Of a stretch of DNA of 64,000 bases, positions 34,369 to 49,300 are shown piece by piece. The stretch spans positions 4,232,094-4,296,093 of the forward strand of contig CP034993.1 in the NCBI GenBank assembly GCA_004026145.2. The letters are read 5' to 3'. A program made the translations under genes and the position numbers. Position 1 is the stretch's first letter. The number at the start of each line of letters is the position of its first letter. The notes beneath the pieces are model-generated. The model worked only from the letters and a program-made list of their open reading frames with translations. It did not search any database and was not told where the DNA came from. The DNA is from Takifugu bimaculatus. Its lineage: Eukaryota > Chordata > Actinopteri > Tetraodontiformes > Tetraodontidae.

Positions 34369-34925
34369 AACACCATCTAGAGGCATAAGGTTAAAAGAGA
34401 AATCCCTTGGCATTGTACGAAGCTGCACTACTAATCCCAGCTTAGACTTGAGAATCTATTTCAGCCACCTAATGCCCCCTCACTTTAAGATATTCTTTTT
34501 TAGAACGCTAGTTTTTTTTGTGACGACGTGCCTGTTAGCATTCAACATTATCATTATATTTAATAGTAAGAGTGGTCGACGCCATCACATTACATACATT
34601 AACATTAAATTTATAGTTGTCTTTGTTGAGTCTGGAATGGTTTATTCTGTAAATACATTTGATCAAAGCTTCTGACATTTAAAGCCATGATTGCAGGACG
34701 TCTGCGGATGACTGGGAGTGCTTGTCACCGACTAAATCAAGTTTGGAAAAAAATGTTTGAGTGTTTTATTAAACAAAATTGTCTGAAAGTGGCGAAGCAA
34801 TCACTCTGTCCAGCGTGCCTCATTAGGTTGAGGGGCACATGCACAGAGCTATTGAATCCTCTTTGCAACTTTGCCAGCAGGCACATTAATGACCACATCC
34901 TAAGAAGTGGCTGTCCCAGAGTGCA

Positions 34926-35022
34926 CCATCCATCCATCCATCCATCCATCCATCCATCCATCCATCCATCCATCCATCCATCCATCCATCCATCCATCCA
35001 TCCATCCATCCATCCATCCATC
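34926..35022. repeat. (ATCC)n array
   Basis: About 24 tetranucleotide units without interruption, separated by only a few bases (aaagca) from a GATA array. Confidence 0.97.
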
Positions 35023-35027
35023 AAAGC

Positions 35028-35171
<144 letters not shown>

Positions 35172-37129
35172 GAGAGGTGGGGCCTCAGCTGTGGTTTTGC
35201 GGCCTGTTTAACTTAAGTGCTCGCAGCGCTGCTGTGAGACCCCTTGTCCTGATTGGTCGGCCTTGTTCATCAGAAGCTGGAGGATGATTACTCACATTAT
35301 ATCATTATTTTACGCCATACAGGGACGCTGCTTGACCCTGCACTAGACACGGGTTCCCGTGGCAACCTCAAACCCAACAGAAGAAATTCTACAGCGGCAT
35401 CCACTCCAGGCAATGAATGTATGAGGTTTCCACACATGCTTCTCCGACAGCACTGTGACTGTCATCAGTACTGCTTTGCTCATTTTCCAACGTGAGCACT
35501 TGCTTAATATTTGCATAAGGCTCTTTATTTCCATCCCCTGGGCCGTGTCCATTAATTTCCTGGACCTCAGCACATTCAGTTACTGCATTACAGTGCAAAG
35601 CAATGGCAGATATGAATGCACTGTAGCTGCTCACAGTAAGTGACTTTTACATGTTGTGTATATTACTGTTAAATGTGTCAATGCCGACAAAAAATCCATT
35701 CAAGCCACGTCCACAGGACACTGGTGAACATGGAATCATGACTTGGTTAACAATCCTGTTGGTCTGGAGTGTGACTGATGCAAATCTGCCCTCTGTGGGC
35801 GTGATGGGAAACCACATCCATCAGTGAACAATAATTACACCTACCAAGGAGGTTCTGTGACAGCCAGCGTCTGCCTGTCTGGACAAAATAACTTGGTTCT
35901 GAACGGATTTGAATGAGTTATTTCATGAATTATTGATGGGCCAGGGAACAGACCATTAGATTTTGGTGGCGTCGGGATTCCGGAAAGACTTTAACCTTTG
36001 ATCTTCCAGAGAACGTGGGCCCCGATCAAAGACCAAAAGGCTTTGATCACAACGCAACCTCGCCTGGCAGAAGTCTGTGCTGTCAACCGGCCTTTCTAGC
36101 TCAAAGCTGTGAGCAAGGGGAAATACCTCACACGCTGTAGTATTTGTTTTTCAAGATGAGCTTGTCAGCAGTGTCATTAATCATTCACAGTTGCAGTTGG
36201 GCGTGGCACACTGCAGGGTTAGAAACACTCATGCCTGTGTGTCACTGTCAATGTTGCTTAACAGCTATGTGACAAAAAAAAAATGAACGGATATTAAAAT
36301 GTATGCTCTTGTGCTGCGACTGAGGTCAGGCAGTCATAAATCAGAACAAACACACGCCCTGCAGGCAGGGGAATGTTTAACATGCTCCTATGGGTGTCTG
36401 AGCCCTGACACTGACAGGGTGGGGCCCTGTTATGATGAAAGGGCAAATCTACAAGCCACTTTATATGGCTGCTAAATAAAATATATAGATAACGCCTTTT
36501 AGACTTTGAACAATGCAGAAGAACAACAACGTTAAGCAGATCGTGTTCACTTTAGATTTGTTAATCTCATGTTATCTTAGTTAAACATGCCAATTCTTCT
36601 GTCAGGAATTATCTGTTGTTATTGTCAATCATTAACCTTAACCATTCTAACTTAATGTACTAAATAAAACAACTGTTGCTGTATATTCACTGTATCTGTG
36701 CCACTTCTTTGGAACGTTATTGCGTTGAAATTAGGAGAAATTAAGATAACCAAAAATCTAGGGACTACAATAGCACCTATGAAATATCCATGTTAATCAT
36801 GGTTCATGTTTCAACACACACTTTTGAATATTTATCTTCTCTGTTTTGTGTATTGGCCGTCATCAGTATAATGTCTGTATGCAAAGTATGACTGACGTGC
36901 AAAAAAGAAGCACAATAAAATAATTTATTTGAATGTCTTCAATAGCAATAAATCTACAACATCGCTGGGAAACCAAACATTTTAATGTCACTGTCCATGT
37001 CCTGCCTCAACATTATAAAGTTAATAAAGCCGATTAAAAGTGTAATATCTCAAAGCTTCTGACAAAACAAAATCGGATCGCCTGTGTGACGACTAAATCC
37101 GTGCTCACGGGTTGGGTCGGACAGGTGAA

Positions 37130-37376
37130 TGTCCGTGCAGTTCCTCTCCCCCGCGGCAGGTGGCAGTATTGGCTCGGCACGTTCAATGCGCGTCGAGGCG
37201 GCGGCGCCACAGCACAGAGGAAGACGCGAAAGCGTCGTCCTGATCAGTAGTTAGCTTCGGCTCCGCTGAGCTCCACTTTTTTTCCTCCACGGCTATGATT
37301 GACAGAGTCAGCAGAGGTTTACACGGGCATGTCCCTACACTCGCTCGGTCGTTATCTTAACACAAAGATCTGCAGT
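37130..37376 (+). promoter_or_regulatory. TMEM131 CpG-rich promoter and 5' UTR with a small uORF
   Basis: CpG-dense stretch (ccccgcggcagg, aatgcgcgtcgaggcggcggcgcc) directly upstream of the first coding exon. An ATG at 37295 opens a 21-codon frame ending with TAA at 37358-37360, 16 nt before the chosen start at 37377. A second ATG at 37329 is in frame with the main ORF and could give 16 extra residues. Confidence 0.6.
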
Positions 37377-40300
37377 ATGGCGAGCCGAGAAGGAGCCCAA
37401 AGTTCTCGCCACTCCGGCACAAGAACAAGAACCTCATGTATCGGATTAATGAAGATGTTATTTATTGCTTTTATTCACACAACGCGGGCCAATAATCAAG
37501 GTTTGTAACTTAGCTCGCTACGTCCGCATTAGCTAGCGCTAACTTCCGTAGACATTTCTACGAAGTGTGCGGTTGAGGTTACCTTCATGGGTCAACTTTA
37601 TCTCCCCAGGCTAACATTGCCGCATTTCCACTTGTGTAAAACGGTGACATTTTTCTAAAGAATTTGCAACACATCTGCTCCAAACCGATTAATAGCGGAA
37701 TGTTAGCCTCGGTTCAGCCTTAAACTGCTACCTTACCTTGACGAAGCTAAGTTGTTTGTAGTACTGACTTTAAAGCCTTGGCTTCCAATAATACTGGTTG
37801 TCATATTTTCACTTCTTTAGCATAAAGCGAAATCAGCGTAGCTTCTTAAACACACACCACAAAACAGAAAGACGGAAACAGTAGCTTGTTAGCATGATGC
37901 CAAATAGCGACGTTAACGTAGGTTAATGCTGCTGCCTGAAAACAGTGTATTTTATTGTTAAATTGCCAACTTGTCCTTATTTCTAATAAGGTGTAGTTCG
38001 TCTGAATGAAACGGCATCCTATCAACCAAGTGACTGCAAACGTGGCTTCGTTTTGATTCTGTCCCTGGGGTATTTCCAGTTTGGCCGCGGCCACCGTTTA
38101 AATACCAGCAGTCTATTATTTATCCGCTAAAATGTCATTATTTTTTTCCTGTTACGCGTCCAGTTGTGCGATGAGCCGGAGGGGTTAGGTCAGGGTGATA
38201 ATGAAGCCAGTTGTGCTCCCCATCCGAGATAAGCTGTGCCAAACTCCCAACCCGGTGTCTGCGGCTTGTTTACAGTGACCCGCAAACGTGCGACAGGATC
38301 AACAAGATGTGCGTTCGGATCCTTCCAAGTGGTGTTTGTCAAACATGTTACACGACGTGCTGCTTTTATTCGAGTCAACACTGCTCACTGAATCAATATA
38401 GAGAGGAGATCAGTGCTGGCGGTGGTGCAGTTGCTACAGCTACGAGGGTTTGGGTTTTAAAGGGGAGAAGATGGAGCCATTTGACATTGGGAACACTGAC
38501 TAAACCAAACCTTTATCACCACACCAGTTGGACTGCTGCAGATTTTTTCAAACACATTCCAAGTTTTAGTAGAAACCCTTTTTAGTTCATGCCTAAATTA
38601 TATTTGAGTGTACAGTTGTCTTTTACGTGCTTCCATTCAATGTTAATGAGTCATTGTCACTATTTCTGGCTCACTTTTGGATGTTTGGCTAATTAAATTG
38701 AGTGTTTAGGATTTTTGTAAGGTCATGTTGAGTTTCAGAATTTCACACTATGATGCTATCCTGTAGCGTCAACGGTGATGCACCTGTGTCAAATATGCCT
38801 TAAAGTTAAGCAAGTGCATCACGTCTGCTGGGAGTATAATGTGCTGATGGCGCGGCTAACGCCGGGCTGTTTAGGTGGCGTCAGCTGAAAAAGCTGCTCA
38901 GCAGAGTGAAAGTTTAAACGTTGGGCCCACAGTTGACTGTAGCTTATCTCAACGTGAGGAATTGGTATCACTTTGGAAAGAAAGGTGCAGTCTAGAAAGT
39001 GTTGCTATATGTATTTCTATTCTCTTTAAACGCGCACATGCAGTGGATAGGAGTCTACAGAGTTAGTTTCTAAAGATACACAATTCTTTAGCTGTTAGGA
39101 CTTATAAGGTGACACCTTATAAACTCCTGACGCAGCAGACTGTGGTCACCATTTCATGCGAGTTCTTCCTCTTATTAGTCAAAATTAAAGAGTCCGTGGT
39201 GCAGCGATCTTCACTTCTGTCTGCCCGCATAGCACGAGAGGTTAAAGGTCAATTAGAGTTATTGGTAGGTGTAATAGAACTTTGTGGTTCAGGTAGATGT
39301 GATGATGGTGAGTTATTTTATCGATCTTCTTTGATACTGGTGCTAATCCTCAAATGTCTTTCTGTGTTACAGCATTCATTCAATCAGACACAATTCTAGA
39401 AGTTTTACATTTTGATGAGGGAAGACTTCTACAGGTGCGTACTTACTTCTTTCTTTGTTGGCTATTACATTTATGCATTTACAGTGTGTTTACAATCACC
39501 ATTTACCATATGTTGTGACGCTAGGTCATAGTTTTATTGACAATGGTGTGGCAGATGCCATAAAAAATGTAAACAAAAAGCAGCTGTGTCAAAACTGAAA
39601 CGGACATAGTGAAAAATATGAAAAGCTGCATCTTGAAAGACTTGATTTAATGAAGGTTGATTTAATGAAACCAAACGTTGTAATAAATGTGCGCATAGAG
39701 GTTGTCAGTAATTTTATGTTACTCCTTTCTGTTTACAGGCAGAGTCTGACATTGACTTTAGTTTATATCAGCAACAAAGGTAAGTTCTGATTGTTATTGT
39801 TATTGTTCCTTGTTGCTTTATAAGCCCTACCTCAAATGCATAGTTGATTAGGATCATAAACAAAGCTGGTGTCTAAGGAGGCCATGGAGTGTAACAACAC
39901 CTAAAATGAGTCATATTAAGAGCTGTGACACCTGACTTTCACAAACAGGTTAAGTGGTATTGATGACAAAGACTCTAGGATTGTCTGCTGACAGAATGTC
40001 GTTAAAGGCTGCGAGCTGTTCTCGGGAAACAGTTGGCGTCCTCTGTGTCACCTGTTAGACCGCACATCAAATCAGACGAGCAGGGCCGTCAGCTGATGTA
40101 TCGGCCCAGATGGGCAGAGCTGTCTGTGACGCATGACGCACACCTCCTGCTCCAGTACCAATGACTCAACTTCAAAACTGTAAACTGGCTTTCATCACGT
40201 TATGTTTCGATCATTATGTGCACGCCGATGTATTTCTAACAGGCAGAACGTCTCCCGTAAAAAAAGAAAAGATGATCAGCCTGACGTTCGTATGAGTCAG

Positions 40301-43300
40301 AATGCTTTTCAGTTTCGCTTTGGGGCTTCTTAAGGTTCGTCTGACCGAGGACGTATGCACTTGTGAAGCCAGAAGCCGAGCCCCCACCCCTCGCTGTCAC
40401 CTCAGCCTCTCGTATTACACCTCAGCATTCGCCGTGGCGGTTATGAAGCACGCCACGACACGCTGGGAGGAAACTGCCGCCTGCATTCAACTGGACCTGT
40501 TATCTCACGTGATTCTTTGGCCAGTCAAATTTCAGCAGTGAGGATAGGCTGATGATCCGGGGAATGCTTCACAGTTGAGGCTCTGCCCGGATCCCCCCGC
40601 ACCTCAGGGGGTGGGAATTCATCCCATTGGCAGCAGACAGCTCTGCTATTGGTAGAGCTATTGTACACTCCCGTAGGCTCGACACCAAAGGCCTGGAATT
40701 GATCTGAGTAATGGTTCACCAAGTGAGTGATAGGTACCACCCTATCAGTTCAGAGGCAAACAAATCAAAAACAGCCTTGGCTATTGTGTGCTACACCTGT
40801 GGAGGAACTGGTTTGGTGGGTTGTGCCTCACAAGCAGGCCTGCAGGGCAGACGCTCTAAAGGTTGTCGTGCGAACAACACCGCGCCGCAAAGGTGGCGAG
40901 GCGAAGGTGGCGAGACGAAGCGTCGCTCTTTTTTGGCCGCTTTTATTTGATCTTTCATGGATCTTCTATGGACTTTCTCTGTGGATAACGAGCAGTGGGG
41001 ACGGGAGTGGCGCTGCTTTAATTTAATGGTGGACGAAAAAGCCAGGCCACAGGCTGTGGCGTGCTTTTGCGTTTAGCCTGTCATCTGTTTAAAATGTATG
41101 CAAACGTGGGTGGGTTCCTGTTCCTCGTGCTGCTGTCACGTCTTCCTTTTTGTCGCAGCACATCCAAGCACCGTGGGAACTGTCGACCTATACGATTCGA
41201 ACCACCAATGTTGGACTTTCATGAACAGTAAGTGTAATAACATTTGATCCACGCTGCATTCTCAAACATAATAGAAAAAGAACAAGCTGCTTTGAGCTAT
41301 TAACAATAAAGGTCTCGAGGGAGCAGTATTCTTTAAACAAAGCCACCCAGCCTAGCCAGGGCCAGAGCTTGCATTCCACTGCAACAGCAGGTGCACACTC
41401 ATGATGTATAACCACATTAATAAAGTTGAGAGATGACCTAAGAAAAGGTGTGTACCCTGACACCAGCTCACAGGTGGAGGGACTCTAATGATTCACCAAA
41501 TGATTCTTGGAAGAAAATGTTCCTTTGTCCCTCCTATCTAGAGTGGTTTCTGTTTGGTTTGGGGCCTCCGTCACTCATCTGGCAAGTTTCTTAGATAATG
41601 ATCCATGGCGTTGAGCCTGCTCTGTGGTTCTTGTCAACTCCAGGCATCTAAATTTTGGCAAATGCAGTATTTGATGTAACATCTGCAAGGCCAGACTGGA
41701 AACTGAAATAGAAACATCGACAGCCTTTGTTTCTGATGGCGCTTGCCAGGTTAACTCGTGGCCAGAGATAAAGTCTCCAGAGTTTTCACTGCTTAAGTCC
41801 AGTTTGAGCTTTACGTCTGGTTTTGTCCTCAAACCATATGTTCTGCTTTTGTGTCCTTATCTTGGCTTTTATGTGTGCTGACAGACCTCTGTTCTTCATT
41901 TACAGGCCCGTTGGAATGCCAAAAATGGAGAAAGTTTATTTACATAATCCTAGCTCAGAACAAATTAGTTTGATATCAATATCAGCAACAACAGCACATT
42001 TTCATGCATCCTTTTTCCAGAATAGGGTAAGTACAAAACACCAAGCAGTATAAATACTACTGTTTACACCAATTTATTTTTGTTGCATTACATTTAAAGC
42101 AAAACTCAGAATCTATGGCTCCCCCAGTCCTTACTTTCTGTCTGTAATGGCTTTCTCACTTATTCTCTTGTAATCGAGTAAACTGCACCTTGAAACCACT
42201 TTTGAAGTGGTGTTTGGAGAGTTGCTGGGTGTATCTTAAATGTTCCATAAGTCCGCACCAACAAACAAGGTTTTTTTTTCTCAAATCTCCAGCTTGGACG
42301 CACATTTGCCAAAACCTAGTGGTGTAGTTGCATTTTAAATTGTTTTAACCTGTTGAAATTTATTAGCAAAGTGGTGACCATTTATCAGAGGAAAAGATTG
42401 AGGAATATTTCTTTAAAGCTGAACAGAGGCTCAACATTATCCCAATAGCGTGTGCTTAGCTTGCAGCGAAGCTCTAGTTCAGTTGCTAAAGGAGCTGAAA
42501 ATTCTGTCGGTATAAAATTAAATTGGATTATTCGAGGTCTGCGAAGCACCAGTCGTGGTCTTTGGGTGTACCCACTGACCCGCATAAACTTTTACATTTC
42601 TTAGCCTTGAAGCACACGTGTGTATTGATAAGATTGTTTTATCAAGAGATCTACAAGCAAATATTGTATGGAATCATTTGCTTTATCGCACAAGTCCAGG
42701 TCATGGAAAGTCATCTCATGATGTTGGTGGTTAGTTTGAGCTTTTGGAAGTTTTATGTACAGCTGAACAATATATCACATTTTCTAAAGGCTGTGATTAT
42801 GCTTTAGTCATCTGACAGGGCGTGGGCATGTTTCTATGGCAGCAGCTCCACTTCTCCTACCTTTTTTTTTTAGCTGAGTAGCTCCACCCTAGGAAGGACT
42901 GCAGATCTCTCAGCAGGGGAAAGAATCCGCTGTAACTTTTGTTTTGTTCACTTTGTCTTTAGACCACGTGTCCTTCCACCGACAGGATGATTCTGCACAG
43001 TTCACCGCGCACGTTCCCTCTGCAGCTTAGCTCCGTGCACATGAAAACATGCTAGAAGTGTTGACACATCTGTAGCTGATTTGATTCTGTGGAACACCAG
43101 TTCTGGCTTGTTGACTGAACAACTGAATAGACCAGTAAACAAAGCTGTCTGTTTCTTTCCCTGGGTTTTAATATAAAAGCAAGGATTTATCGATGAGTTT
43201 GGTGAAGAATGGTGTTTTCTAAGTGCTGTCCATGTGTTCCTTTGGTTGGATGAGGAAAATACAGTGATAAAACCACAGAATTGTTTTTATGCTTCATGCA

Positions 43301-46300
43301 GTTGTGGTTTTGTGTGATACAGAAAACTTATTTACAGTGTTACAGTGTTTGGATCATTCTGACGTGCTGGCAACACTCGGGTTCCCCAAGTGCTGCAGCT
43401 CAGTCATACTGGGGTGGAAGCAGTTAGCAAGAACCTGTACATCTAATTTCATCGCGGCGCACAAGCCCGACGTACAGAAAAGGCTTTGTTCGCCCAGAAC
43501 ACAGAACACTTTCTTTGAAGACCTTTTACACAGTTGGTGGAAGATGTAAAATGTTGCCTGCCAGTTGACAAGAAGCAACATTAACCATCTGCTTTTAAGA
43601 CTGTCTTTACCAGAAAGATCCTTCTGTCACTTTTGAAAACGGCAAACATCAGACTTGACAGGTTTAAGTGTGGCTGTGTGCTTTGTTTTGCCCTGACACA
43701 CTGATTACACACACTCTTATTTAGACAGAAACTGCCATACATTTTGAGGACGTTGTCATTTTATTTCCATCTAGAAAGGCAGAACAAAACTTGTTTAGGT
43801 TAAATTTAATTTTGGGTTTTAGCACATTAGAAAGGCCATGTTCTTCTTTGTGGTTTTACACAAATACACAGAAAAGAGTCCTAAGAGCCTTGAATACACA
43901 CTTCTGGTCCCGGCTATCTGGTGGCCACTGAGTTTATCCATGAAATAACTCTAAAATTCCTCTATCCTTTGACGCTCTCCTCATACTGCATTTTTCATAG
44001 TCTTTACAGTCTACAGAAGCGGACAAGATGGACTGTCCTGTGTCTTTTAGTAGATGTTTCATGTTCCTTTATGTTGTTAAACACAAAACCGCTGAGCTGT
44101 TGGTCTTTGTGACATCAAAATACTAAAGTTAGCGCATGGCTGCAATGTTTTTCTACCAGCAGAACTTTTATGTTGGAACTTTTGGGAATTAATGCTTTAG
44201 TGCAGCTAGTTAGGAGTCACTTTGTGGATGCATGCTATTAAATAGTTTTTCCTTTATCTTTGCAGGTAATACCACCAGGAGGGAACACGTCATTTGACGT
44301 TGTATTTCTTGCCCGAGTAGTTGGAAATGTAGAAAATACTTTATTTATTAATACATCACATCATGGAGTATTCACATACCAGGTACAGACCTGAATCACA
44401 TTAGCAGCCCCACCGTTGTCGTTAGGACCAGGACTAACATTTCTCTGCCCTCCCAGGTTTTTGGTGTTGGTATCCCTAATCCATACAGACTGCGGCCCTT
44501 CATCGGGGCGCGCGTCCCAGTAAACAGCAGCTTCTCACCCCTGATTCACATCCACAACCCGTACAGTGAACCATTACAGGTAGTTCAGACACAAGTGAGA
44601 GTGTTTTCGGCTTAGTTTTGGATTTGACAATTGCATAAAAGATCTTATTTCCCCAGGTTGTGGAGATGTATTCAAGTGGAGGAGATTTACATTTAGAGCT
44701 TCCCACAGGTCAACAAGGGGGCACTGGGAAATTATGGGTGGGTTCTAGTTTGTTTAAAGCGCTAATGCTGATAAGATTGAGCCTGTCACTCAAGCTGCTC
44801 TTCTTCCTCCAGGAGATTCCTCCTTTTGAGACAAAAGGGGTGATGAGAGCCAGCTTCTCTTCGAGAGACGTGGACAACCATACGGCCTACATTAGAATCA
44901 AAACCAATGCCCCCAACGAGGACGAGTTCATCATCCTTCCTGTTGAGGTCGAGGTCACATCAGGTGCGCTACCTAAAAACACCTGGGCTAAATTCACTTA
45001 TCAGAGCCAACGCAATAAAGTGCAACTCAAGGCCGCATCATTCATATTTGCACAAGACTAAATATTAACCAGAATATTACTCTCTACATTACCAGACATT
45101 GCTGTTTCTTTAGTCTCTGCCACAAATCCAAATGTTTTTCCTCTTAACTCCGTTGTATCCTGTAAACTTATCTGGGTGCTTTGTTTTGCAGCCCCTGGGA
45201 TATACTCCTCCACAGAGATGCTTGACTTTGGCACCCTGCGATCACAAGGCATGAAGTTTTAAAATAGGAGATGCTTGTTCCCTTTTTCTTCAGTTTCTTT
45301 TTGACTTCATTCTCTCTCCTTGCTCTTACAGATCGGCCCAAAGTATTGAATCTACACCTTTTAAATTCAGGAACAAAAGATGTTCCAATCACCGTGAGTG
45401 TTTTGGGGGGCTTTTATATCTTTCAGTCAGTATGTTTATATGACACTTGGGGAAAAAAGAATTTTTGCCTTTTAATCCACATATAACTGGACAACTGAAG
45501 TGTACGTAAAAGCGTTAGTCCGACTAATAGCGGACTCCTCCTTATTTGGCTGAGACACCTGAATAATGCGATTGGATATTGGATATTGATTTGCTCCGGT
45601 ATGTAAACGCCGTCATCGGAGTTAAACTAGACAATGCATGTGAGTAAGCTCCACAGCCCACCTCTGGTATGTGACCCTGAAACATTCAAGAAAGCCGGCC
45701 CTAACCAGAAGGGGCAGCTTGCAATCCTGTCCCATTATTTATCTTTCTGACGTTCAAAATGCCAGGCTGCCACCTGACTCCAGTCAATTATTTTTTTTTT
45801 TTTTTTAACGTGCCGTCATTTGTCATCCAGAAAAACCCACTGACACACACATCACCCCCTATTTTGGAGGAGTTGTTTGATTTTCTCTCTTGCATGTAAA
45901 CAAGGACTGAAATCTGAAGACGCCGAAGTCAAGTTTTGAGCTTTGCTCGATTAAAATGTGAATGTATGAATGTACTATCAGTGATACAAGCTGTATGTAA
46001 CCCCGTCACTTGTATTTACTATACAGAGTGTCCGTACAACACCATCCAACGAAGCCGTCACAATAGACTTCAAAGCTGTCACACTGAAGGCTGGAGAAAG
46101 CAGATATACCAAAGTTGCAAGTATTAGTTTTGATGGTCAGTAGTGATCTTGCACGGTAACGTTTTCACACACGGACTTTAAATTAACTACTAATTAAACA
46201 AATATTGTGAATGCTAATAGCCAATGCAAATGAGAGAGTTAGCATTTCAAAGCTAACTTTGGATTTCTGCAGCAGTCACGCATGAATGCTGTATCTTAAT

Positions 46301-49300
46301 ATAGGCAGATGCTTCATTTCCACTGAAACAAGCGTTGATGCGTAGTTTCAGTTACTACCGTAAATGTAAACTGAAATGAGGCCTCATTTCCTCCTCAACT
46401 AATAATCTTAAAGGAAGAGAAATCAAGATCTCATGTATTCAAATGTGCAACTTATTACTTTACTTACAAAAAAATTAAAAACAATCATTTTGTCCTATAT
46501 ATTGAATGCATCTATAAAGTTTCATTTCCTTTAAAGCTTCTCACTCTGTTAATGTGTTACTATTGTTGGATCAGTGTTGCACAACTTTCTGCTGTTGGTG
46601 GGGCACATTTATCAACTGTTTTCATCTTGTTTTCCTTAAAACACAGCCTCAAAAGCAAGAAGATCATATCAGTTCTCTGGAAAAATAACTGTTAAAGCAA
46701 AAGAAAAGAGTTACTCCAAGCTTGAAATCCCATACCAAGCAGAAGTTTTAGACGGGTGAGTTAAACCAGCTCTATGGGCTCGGGGAGTATTTTTTGGACT
46801 ATGGAAGATCTCACTCTGATATTCTTTCTTTGTCAGCTACTTGGGCTTTGACCACACGGCTACGCTGTTCCACATCAGGGATAGTCCTGTTGACCCTCTG
46901 GACAGACCCATTTTCCTCACTAATGCCTTCAGTTTTTCCATCAGGATACATGACGTGTCCTTGCCCGACGAGGCTACAACCATGTTTACGGTGGAGTCCC
47001 GCAGAAGGAATTATTGCGAATGGGATGCAAAGTTTTTATGAAAACGTAACGATTTTTCCTGATTCTGTTCTAGGTGCAGAACTTCAGCGCACCCATCATT
47101 ATTCCCCCACACGAGTCCCGTTACATCTTCTCTCTCCTCTTCCGGGCTGTTCGACCCTCCATCCACATTGACAGCAACATCCTGCTCATCACAAATGCAT
47201 CAAAGTTTCACCTTCCTGTCAGGGCGTACACGGGCTTCCTGGAGGTACACGTTGCTCACATTTTTAACAGAGAATTTAGGGAAAATTGTTGATATTTCAA
47301 GGTGACTGGTGGCAAATACTTCTATATGGTGATATAATTAATGTAAATTTGTATATTTCATCCTCAAAATACAGTCATACAGTCATCATGGCTGAGTCAT
47401 AAATACATGTTGCACAGACGCTCTGGTGGGTGTTGGATATTGTAGCCTGGGCACCTAAACGTGTGCTCTAACAGTGGTGTTTTGCAGTTTTAGTGGTGCA
47501 GTATGTGGTAAAACCCTTGTGTAGATTCAAGCAAACAGTCTGTCTAAAACTGAACGCGTGTTTTTCTGCCAGCCACTGGTCTTGCCACCCAGCTTGAAGG
47601 ACAACCTCCTGGACTTTGGTGTTCGCAGTGCAACACACACCAGCAGCATCATATTTGTGGTGGTTAACAGTAATCCCATAGAGGTGAGATCATGAGCTTT
47701 CACACACTGAAATAAAATGAACTGAACTGAAGGCACATCGGACCCTTACAGCACTTTGAATATGCTGACTTGCTCCTATTTCTTCTACACTTGCCTGCAT
47801 TGCAAAACAATTCTAAAAGCAAACACATTCACGTCTGTCGGGATTTTTTGATAAAGCAGTTTGTACAAAGAACATTTTGTTCTCGAGTGCAGGTTCATCT
47901 ATGAGGCGGCTCGGAACGGTTGGAAAGGTAGAGGGAAAAGAACTAAAAATTAAAGTAATTTCTTTTATTGTAGCATGAGGACAATAGACCCTTTCACTGA
48001 TTTTAAAAAAGGGAAAAGACTTTTGGTTGATACCACATATATGCATTAGCTTTAAGATCCTAGGAGTTTGGCCTTGCTGAGGGATGTTTATCCTGCTTAT
48101 ACTGTCAATTAGAGGACCCAAGTTATGGGAATCAGGCACAGGCTCCTACAGGCCTTGTACACAGACGTAAATGAGCTGCTTGGGAACGCAGGCGTCAGTG
48201 ACAGCGATATCACTTACAGACCCACCGTGTAACTTGGAATAGCAGCAGCGAATGCTTTTCCTATTTTCTGTGCATGTTTTATTGTGCAGTTGGAGATCAA
48301 GTCATGGCTCATTACGGGAGAAAATCTGTCAATGGAGCTGCTGAAGACTGAGAAAGGAAACGCAACGGCCGCTCTGAGTCGCCTGGAACAGCTGCAGAAC
48401 ATTTCAGCTTCCAGTCACAGAACGGTAAGACCTCAGGGGGATTCCATATCAGATTAGCTTAAAGTTTATAATCCATGTGTTTCAAATCCTCAGTTCTATC
48501 TGCAACATGCAACATCATGCTTAATATTATGTTGCAATGGCTGGCATTTGGTTTTTAATCAGATCACTCACGGGGTATCTGTGGTTTCATTTAATTTACT
48601 ACAAATCATAGCTGTGTCTGAATTCCAAGCAAGAAGAACCTTCTTGTTTTATTCATATAAATCTGCTCCACTCTACTCCCCACATGCGCTGGGACTCACC
48701 AACAACACTGCACTTGCTTCATTTGTGTCAATAAAATGAGTATGTTAATTTTTTTTTAAAATTCTAAATTTTGCCATCTTTGTAGCTGTGTTGGTTTACA
48801 AAGGAAATAGGCATACCAGGGGATTATTTCTTCTGAGAGTGGTGGTTTATAGGTGTCTAATTTATATGTTTGAGAGCGAAAAGATAAGAGCTTCACACAG
48901 AAAGGGAGGATGGGCTGTTTCAAGGCCCCTGCACAGCAACGGTCAACCTGACCTGCACTGAATGTTGTCGTGGCTGCAGTTCAGATAAGAATGAACCAGC
49001 TGCTTGGGCTGAGATACGATACATTGGGGAAACATCCTACTTGGCGTATCCCTTAATTCTGTAAGTAAAAGCAGATTTCTGCATTTTGGCTCCATAAAAT
49101 AGGGGAGGAAGAACTGCAGCATGTGCTACCAGAAAGGCCTCATCTTCTCATCCTTCCATGGAAAAATGCTGGTTTCACAAAATTGTGTTTGGATGAAGTT
49201 CTTAACTTGGTCCATCCAAAATGTCGATTTGAAGTATTCTTTGAGAGGAACCAGCTATGTTCTTGTTCTTGTCTCGCTAAATGGCCCGCATTCTCTTTCA

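Noticed and set aside
40540..40720. tRNA-like SINE head (ggtagagct ... ggctcgacacc)
   Set aside because: Only short box-like matches; no cloverleaf and no second copy or tail could be seen.
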